Positions 17,025 to 21,733 of a stretch of 21,733 bases of DNA are shown here, piece by piece; positions within the stretch are counted from its first letter, which is position 1; every line of letters begins with the position of its first letter. Source of the stretch: Chara braunii (Eukaryota > Streptophyta > Charophyceae > Charales > Characeae); assembly GCA_003427395.1 (NCBI GenBank), contig BFEA01000526.1, forward strand, positions 931,864-953,596, given 5' to 3'. A model generated the notes under the pieces. That model was given only the letters and a program-made list of their open reading frames with translations, had not been told where the DNA came from and did not search any database. Position numbers and translations under genes: made by a program.

Positions 17025-17122
17025 CGTCAAACAGAGCTGGCCAGTTGACCATAGACAGAGAGGGAGAAGATGACAGCACACGAGGGGCTGTAACAAACTG
17101 TTTTGTCAGAGTTTCACCGACT
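17025..17122 (-). repeat. Degenerate hammerhead-bearing repeat copy
   Basis: On the minus strand this matches 1389-1502. The stem II region is still pairable (GTCGG with CTGAC) and ACAGTTTGT is retained. The CTGATGA and GAA core positions are changed, so the ribozyme part is dead. Shared downstream words include ACAGCCCCTCG and CAGCTCTGTTTGACG. Confidence 0.65.
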
Positions 17123-17366
17123 AAATGATTAAAAAAAAGAAAAAGGCAACCACATCTCGAACGAAAATGATAGGCAACTATGTCTTTGTTAAACCCAAAG
17201 ACTGCAACTGGTTAAGTATACATTATTTCGCGAGTGATGAGTTAGCCCCGGCGGCGTACCCATATGCTGGAAAAATCTGTGTGACTGTCTGACAAAAAAA
17301 AAAAATGATAGGCAAAAAAGAAATGAAGCCACTTGTCAGTCATATGCCAGGTTCCGAAGGGCAATA
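17123..17366. other. Unassigned A-rich stretch
   Basis: The word AAAATGATAGGCAA occurs at about 17164 and in related form at about 17303. No gene or element boundary is recognised. Confidence 0.4.
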
Positions 17367-17369
17367 AAA

Positions 17370-18182
17370 GGGTCTCACTACTGTCCGCTATAAAGAATTT
17401 CGTATAGCGGCCGTATAGCTGTCAGAGCTAAAAATATCGATAGTAAACCGTTGCATCGCTGCACTTCCTATGTGCTATACAAGTCTCCAATTCCTGAGTT
17501 CACCTACAAAATACCCGTACAGCACTACACTACAGCAATTTGTCGGCCAAGACTCCATGTGCTCCATATGATTTCGCAGGAGAACGCCGACCTCCTTCAA
17601 CCACCCTCCGAGTAACGACGTTTGCAGACTGGGAACCATACGGGATGGTATAGTGAATTTGGAGGGAGCCATCTGACAACTACACAGTGATTTCCAGAGG
17701 TACATTTCGGGTAGTAAGGGCCTCGCCACACCAATGTCGAAACATCACGAAATTCGACATATGTCAAAAAATTCTCGACATCCCCTCTTTCGACAGAAAA
17801 ACCCTCTTCGCCACACAGCATGTCGAAATGGAGAACTCACAAGTCCTACTATGCACAAAAGAGACAAACTGGGGTGAAGATAGGACAAGCGTTGGTGCGT
17901 TCTCTTTGTCTATATTAGGGCAAGAATTCGACATCCCATGGGAGGACTGTTTAAAATGTCCAAGTTGCAGGCTGGGAAACGACCCCTTCTCGAGAGGAGG
18001 TGTCGAAACCCTTTCCCTGACAGCTCCTGAATTTTTTTTGCATCTCGGATTTCGACACGCTGTGTCGCGATGTCGAATATGTCGAAAATGCAGTTTTCGA
18101 CACTGGTGTGGCGAGGCCCTAAGTGGAGCGATAGTGTCCCACTATCCGAAATCGTACAGCAGATAGTAGTGGAGCGAGACCC
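17370..18182. mobile_element. Outer MITE split by a nested MITE
   Basis: The left end GGGTCTCACTACTGTCCGCT (17370-) and the reverse complement of the right end (GGGTCTCGCTCCACTACTAT, from 18182 inward) agree over about 45 bases with one 5-base gap. They continue to a shared ATTTCG(T/G)ATAG word. Both ends abut AAA (17367-17369 and 18183-18185). Without the nested 402-bp element and its duplicated TAA, the unit would be 408 bp, similar to its neighbours. Non-coding. PIF/Harbinger-like by end sequence and 3-bp A/T duplication. Confidence 0.62.
17718..18119. mobile_element. PIF/Harbinger-like MITE nested in another MITE (402 bp)
   Basis: Left end GGGCCTCGCCACACCAATG (17718-) and right end CACTGGTGTGGCGAGGCCC (to 18119) are inverted repeats of about 25 bp with one mismatch, flanked by TAA on both sides (17715-17717, 18120-18122). 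The interior is filled with TCGACA/TGTCGA words on both strands, giving strong potential to fold. It contains a TIR-like word CGCCACACAGCATGTCGAAA at 17810-17829. No transposase. Confidence 0.85.
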
Positions 18183-18185
18183 AAA

Positions 18186-18372
18186 GAGGAGTGACAATTT
18201 CTAATAAGCAAGAGAATCACAACTACAGGACCAGGCAGTGGTGTGCAGAGGGCCTGACACTCAGATAAAAAACGGTCGTTGGGAAGAGGAAAAAAAAAGC
18301 CGCCATTTTTGCTTTTTTTTTGCGCACTCCAAACTGCCCCCGCAACAGAACTTCACTTAGTATTNNTTTNTN

Positions 18373-18403
<31 letters not shown>

Positions 18404-18950
18404 NNTATTTNTTTTCCTATTNNAAANNNAAACCTTNACTGANAAATAGTTGTTTCAAAAAAAAAAAAAAAAAGACTTATTGCAAGCAGGTCAAATCACA
18501 AAAAACAAGAAAAAAGAAACAAAGCAAAAAAAAAAAAGATGGCCATTTTTCTTTGACATCTGAGGGGGATCATCCCCACCCTGTGTCACCACCTCCTTTC
18601 TTTTTTTTTTGTGTGTGTGTGCCTAAAGGTGCAGAGTGTTGTAGAGGCCAGTCTAGACTCTGAGGGGGAAAGCTCCCTTGCTGTCATGTTAGTGCTCAGA
18701 AAGCAGTTCAAAGCCCAAGCATTGCCTTTTTTAGGACGGACTAAGTTCATTGCTCTACAAGACTACAAGTCATGGACCTTGCCTATTTTTGGACTAGGTT
18801 CATGCTGTACACGAACAGACATAGCCAGGGCGGGTCCCGGCCCTAAGAGGCCGGTCCCGCCGGTACTATGTCCATCCTGATGTGGCTTGCTTTCCAAAGA
18901 AAAAAGAAGAAAAAAAAAGCACACAAAAAAAAAGCACAGGTAGTGTGGTC
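18186..18950. other. Unassigned stretch with poly(A) and Ns
   Basis: Poly(A) runs occur at about 18376-18403, 18458-18473 and 18525-18537, with scattered N bases between 18365 and 18443 that mark unresolved sequence. The word TCTGAGGGGGA occurs twice (18560 and 18659). The reading frame 18611-18880 has no recognisable domain. Confidence 0.6.
18819..18871. other. GC-rich imperfect hairpin
   Basis: ACATAG, then a GGCGGG(T/A)CC-type core, is mirrored around the loop CTAAGAG. The arms are about 23 bases with a few mismatches and bulges. No gene context is known. Confidence 0.6.
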
Positions 18951-19004
18951 TGACAGTAACCATGATCAGTATCTTTCCCGGCCATTCCGTTCTGATGACG
19001 TCCT

Positions 19005-19099
19005 TGCAAAATGAGAATGAACTTCCGGCTAGAACATGGCCAGATGCACCCACCACATTTTTGTCTTTTTCACATTTCGAGAGTGGTGTGGCGAGGCCC
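19005..19099. mobile_element. Right end of a small TIR element (left part lost)
   Basis: The segment ends CGAGAGTGGTGTGGCGAGGCCC. Its reverse complement matches 21473-21543 at about nine of ten positions. The interior word GGCTAGAACATGGCCAGAT is shared with the neighbouring small elements. The expected left terminal repeat is not found upstream. Confidence 0.65.
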
Positions 19100-19168
19100 T
19101 TTCAACCGCTGCGTCCTTTGGGGTTCCGCCTGCCCTTTCACCAGCTGCGTCCTTTGGGGTTCGGCCTA
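19097..19168 (+). repeat. 36-bp tandem duplication
   Basis: Two units, 19097-19132 and 19133-19168, both contain GCTGCGTCCTTTGGGGTTC. The first begins inside the end of the preceding small TIR element. Confidence 0.85.
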
Positions 19169-19373
19169 CCAGACCGAAATTGGTCATGGGAACACCCCAA
19201 TATGTTCAAAAGGGTCACCATGCATTCAAAATGATAGATCAGTCAGACTGTATCTGCTCCATCAGCAGTCCAGATACATATCGGATGTTGAGTAGTGAAG
19301 TGAGGTCTCTTATCTAAACTCCGCCCCTTATCATATCCACACTTCACACCTTATCCACACTTTGCAGCACCTT

Positions 19374-19493
19374 GGTCCTCGCTGCACTCCTCTCGAAATG
19401 TGCAAGCCGAGAGTGAATCTTCCGCTAGAATATGGAAAGATACGCGGCCATGATTTTTGTCTTTTGTGCATGTCAAGTAGTGCAGCGAGGCCC
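19374..19493. mobile_element. Small TIR element (120 bp), older copy
   Basis: Left GGTCCTCGCTGCACTCCT and the reverse complement of the right end, GGGCCTCGCTGCACTACT, agree at 16 of 18 bases. The flanks are CTT and TTT. The interior matches the next element (CCGCTAGAA). Confidence 0.68.
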
Positions 19494-19523
19494 TTTGTCT
19501 AATCCACTTTTGGGCGAAGTTTT

Positions 19524-19645
19524 GGGCTTCGCTGCACTACTCTCCAAATGTGCAAAATGAGACTGAATGCACCGCTAGAACATGCCAAGATACATTGCCA
19601 TCTTTTTTCTCTTTTGCGCATGTGAAGAGTAGTGCAGGGAGGCCC
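19524..19645. mobile_element. Small TIR element (122 bp)
   Basis: Inverted termini of 34 bp agree at 29 positions (left starts GGGCTTCGCTGCACTACTCT; right reverse complement starts GGGCCTCCCTGCACTACTCT). TTT lies on both sides (19521-19523 and 19646-19648). It is almost entirely inverted repeat, with a loop carrying CACCGCTAGAACATGCCAAG. Non-coding, unusually short for a MITE. Confidence 0.75.
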
Positions 19646-19714
19646 TTTTCCGCAATTTATTTGTTTTCTTTGTTTCTTTTTCACACTTCATCTGATCGTT
19701 GTCCCAGAGACAAA

Positions 19715-20132
19715 GAGGCTCGCCACACAGGCTGTCGAAAACCAGGTTTTTGACAATTTTGCATCACCACACAGACTTTCGAAGAATTGCGGCCCAAAAT
19801 ACTTTCTACAGGTGTCAGAATGGTCCTTTCGACAGCCACCCTCCAGCAATGGTTTCCTCCACTGCAGCCTGCAGGTGACGGAAATTCGACAGTGGCCGGC
19901 CAACCTTTCGAAAATTGCGTTCGAATTTGCGTTGTCAGGGACTGTTCCGTCAACTTCCGTCAAACCCGTCCGCCTGGCCATGACCAAAAACCTTGCCCCT
20001 CGACAGCCTGTGTGGCGAAGGGGGGGGGAATTGTTGACTGCCCGACTGTCGAAAATTTTCTGACACCTGTCGAAAAAAATTCTGACACCTGTCGAAAATT
20101 TTTGCCATTTGACAGCCTGTGTGGCGAGCCTC
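19715..20132. mobile_element. MITE with perfect 22-bp TIRs (418 bp)
   Basis: The left end GAGGCTCGCCACACAGGCTG (19715-19736 in full) is exactly mirrored at 20111-20132. AAA lies on both sides (19712-19714 and 20133-20135). Extra TIR-like words lie inside: CACCACACAGACTTTCGAA near 19765 and CGACAGCCTGTGTGGCGAA at 19999-20017. This suggests stepwise or nested gain of ends. The interior is rich in TGTCGAAAA words. Related to the 17718-18119 element through the CTCGCCACAC core. Confidence 0.8.
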
Positions 20133-20196
20133 AAATACTGTATGGATAGCCTTCACAGTGGTGCCGTACAACATTATTAAAGGAAGCTGCGAGCAG

Positions 20197-20278
20197 CACC
20201 TATCATCCCATACGGAGACGAGCAAGAAGAGGCAGCCCACCTATCATCCCATACGGAGACGAGCAAGAAGAGGCAGCC
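20197..20278 (+). repeat. 41-bp tandem duplication
   Basis: Units 20197-20237 and 20238-20278 are identical or nearly so (CACCTATCATCCCATACGGA then GACGAGCAAGAAGAGGCAGC). This is the freshest tandem duplication in the window. Confidence 0.92.
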
Positions 20279-21002
20279 CAAAGGAAGGATAGAGGCAACA
20301 TCGGCCCCCAGGTCCCACCACGTGACCCTGAACACTTGCATGGCCTCCATATTGTCTGAGTCATCTGGCATTTGACCTGGTCTGACAAAGAATGACACCG
20401 ACTCTGACAAACAGTATCAGAAGCCTTTGGGGACTGGCACAGAGACCTATACACGTACCATTTTGCTTTTCCAGGACACACGCACACTCAACCTTTCCTA
20501 TTCTAGATGGCAACAGTCAGGTTGCTTTTTTTTTTTTTTTTTTATAAAGAAATCAATTTGAGGCCGGGGACCTCACAATTCAACCTGGGGCAAGGTCCCA
20601 CTTGCATAAATCGGCCTTTGATCTTTTGCTATCTACGGTCAGTATCTCTTAATTCGTGCAAGTGGGACCTAGCCCCTGGAATACCGACAGAGACCTTTAT
20701 ACTTACCATTATGCTTTTCCAGGTGCTTATTATTACATAAAACTTGAAACATACTGAAGATAATATACCATGTCATATAACGCAGACGTGGACATAGTGA
20801 GTCAAGACCTGGACTACAACCCGCCTCCTGATACACTGCCTACCTATCCTACTTCTGGGACTAACACGGCCCAGAGCACTGAGTCCCGGTCAAAAAGACA
20901 CTCTTCTACCGTGCAATCGGAATACAAGACTCGAACACACAACCAACGGCTTGGCAGGCTAACACCGATCCATGAGGCTAAATGGGCTGGGGTGAAAGTG
21001 AA

Positions 21003-21141
21003 TCCCCAACATGGTCCTTCGGGACATCTGTTAAAATTGGAACGACACAGAGAAGATTAGCATGGCCCCTGCGCAAGGACGACACGCATAAATCGAGAAA
21101 TGGTCCAGATTAAAAAAAAAAAAAAAAGAGTCCCCAACATG
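21003..21141 (+). mobile_element. U6 insertion unit with 11-bp target duplications
   Basis: Direct repeats TCCCCAACATG at 21003-21013 and 21131-21141 enclose the U6 copy and its A tract. The structure (full-length RNA copy, A tail, short duplication) is that of target-primed reverse transcription by a LINE. Confidence 0.88.
21014..21111 (+). pseudogene. U6 snRNA retropseudogene
   Basis: The 98-base sequence follows U6 snRNA along its full length: 5' hairpin GTCCTTCGGGAC, AAAATTGGAACGA, the ACAGAGA box in ACACAGAGAAGATTAGCATG, GGCCCCTGCGCAAGG, and the 3' CGAGAAATGGTCC. It differs by a few substitutions and a one-pair shortening of the 5' hairpin. Instead of the usual T-rich terminator it runs into poly(A) (21112-21127). 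TCCCCAACATG flanks it on both sides (21003-21013 and 21131-21141). No TATA box or plant upstream element is seen. A reverse-transcribed, LINE-inserted copy is therefore the best reading; U6 itself is the catalytic snRNA of the spliceosome. Confidence 0.92.
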
Positions 21142-21231
21142 AGCACTTCACCGCACCCCAGCACGGAGATCCCGCGACACCAACCACACTCATCCTCCAC
21201 GGCCCACGGCGGCCCTGCCAGGTTGCTTTTC

Positions 21232-21262
21232 TTATCTTTTCTTTTCTTTTCTTTCCTTTTTT
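21232..21262 (+). repeat. (CTTTT)n polypyrimidine tract
   Basis: Short CTTTT units ending in a T run; the tract starts next to the candidate right border of the minus-strand retroposon. Confidence 0.85.
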
Positions 21263-21472
21263 TTCGGTTGAATCAGTCAGATTGCTTATCACTGCACAGC
21301 AAGTCGTTTACGACAAAAAAAGCAAAAAAGCAAAAAAAAACTTTTTTTACAAGAAAACAACAGAGAGGCTGGGTTTGGTGCTAACACGTTTTGCAATGAG
21401 GTCCTGGGAAATATCTCGCGAGCGAAGGGGATTTAATTTGAACTGCCAGTTCACCCAAAGCTTACCTCTATA

Positions 21473-21543
21473 GGGCCTAGCCACACCGCTCTGGAAATGT
21501 GAAAAACACAAAAATGTGGCCGGTGCATCTGGCCATGTTCTAA
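21473..21543. mobile_element. Isolated TIR-element end
   Basis: Starts GGGCCTAGCCACACCGCT and matches the reverse complement of 19030-19099 at about 90 percent of positions for 70 bases, then diverges after TGTTCTA. The preceding bases are ATA. No partner end is found before the window finishes. Confidence 0.7.
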
Positions 21544-21733
21544 CAGATTTTCAGGCTCACAAGCCTTCAAAGATGGCTCTGCCAACTTATGCTTGTGTGG
21601 ACTGATGGTTTAAACCATGATTACACCGCCCCAGGCTCGCATGAAACAGTTTTCACCTTTGGCAGTAGCCGATGCAGATCCCAGGGGTCGATCCCTTGAC
21701 CTCAGCTTACCTGTGTACAGTATCTGCACAGTT
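21544..21733. other. Unassigned right end
   Basis: No gene, repeat or structural RNA is recognised, apart from a 10-base palindrome GGTTTAAACC near 21609. Confidence 0.4.

Larger units (their letters stand above)
20526..21218 (-). mobile_element. Minus-strand poly(A) retroposon (SINE-like)
   Basis: Read on the minus strand, this ends in TTTATA and an 18-base A run (20543-20526). The sequence CAGGTTGCTTTT lies at both borders (from 20518 and from 21219), a candidate target duplication. Inside, a tRNA-like box B (GTGTTCGAGTC, 20938-20928) and a weak box A-like word lie near 20980-20965. A 23-bp inverted repeat (20584-20606 with 20657-20679, two mismatches) sits near the 3' end. A U6 snRNA copy has been inserted into the 5' part. 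The duplication partly overlaps T runs, so exact borders are uncertain. Confidence 0.5.

Noticed and set aside
20770-21060. 96-residue open frame
   Set aside because: It overlaps the tRNA-like promoter of the minus-strand retroposon and ends inside the U6 copy, so it cannot be a conserved gene.
21014-21111. Functional U6 gene
   Set aside because: The poly(A) tract, target duplications and lack of TATA or upstream element favour a processed copy.
21142-21218. Possible 5S rRNA-derived SINE head
   Set aside because: Only short words resemble the 3' part of 5S rRNA, and the order and spacing do not fit well enough to claim it.
1-21733. CRISPR array, bacterial operons, promoters with ribosome binding sites
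   Set aside because: The sequence is eukaryotic in character; no spaced identical repeats or bacterial gene organisation were seen.

Overview
Organism and overall character. This is repeat-dominated nuclear DNA of a plant-like eukaryote. Pointers are a U6 snRNA-derived sequence very close to the land-plant form, a chromodomain-bearing Ty3/gypsy retrotransposon, CCCTAAA-type (plant telomere-like) words, tRNA-headed SINE-like repeats, and many short inverted-repeat transposons with 3-bp A/T target duplications. A streptophyte (charophyte alga or bryophyte/lycophyte grade) is my guess; the species cannot be read from the window. No intact protein-coding gene is convincing. A few Ns near 18.36-18.44 kb and many homopolymer runs show local sequence uncertainty.

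Layout. 1-3.0 kb: microsatellites, a GC-rich palindrome (764-851), one short candidate spliced exon on the minus strand (1028-1110), and two hammerhead-ribozyme-related sequences in opposite orientation: a core with intact stem II at 1389-1424 (+) and a complete type III fold at 2965-3015 (-). 3.0-5.4 kb: low-order direct repeats, a tRNA-headed SINE (4524-4866) with a tandemly repeated 3' half, and the first copy of a ~310-bp repeat (5045-5358). 6.47-13.0 kb: one long decayed Ty3/gypsy chromovirus on the minus strand, in the order gag, protease, RT, RNase H, integrase, chromodomain, broken by frameshifts and many stop codons; no LTR pair is recognisable. 13.0-16.4 kb: telomere-like leader, second SINE copy, a possible second tRNA-like repeat, an 84-bp tandem duplication, second copy of the ~310-bp repeat, a 491-bp inverted-repeat element and a third SINE piece.

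16.4-20.2 kb is a dense cluster of non-autonomous TIR elements whose ends begin GGGCC/GGGTC and which are flanked by 3-bp A/T-only duplications (PIF/Harbinger-like MITEs). One is inserted in another. Their ends share the head GGGCCTCG(CC)ACACC, and one more end lies at 21473. 20.5-21.2 kb holds a minus-strand poly(A) retroposon with a tRNA-like promoter region, interrupted by a U6 snRNA retropseudogene that has its own poly(A) tract and an 11-bp target duplication.

How parts relate. Nothing here forms a functional pathway. The window is a layered record of insertions: LINE-type machinery (SINEs, U6 copy), LTR-type (gypsy), and DNA transposase acting in trans (MITEs), with no transposase or LINE gene present to supply them. 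The most notable items are the hammerhead ribozyme, the MITE family with a shared head, and the nested U6 retropseudogene.
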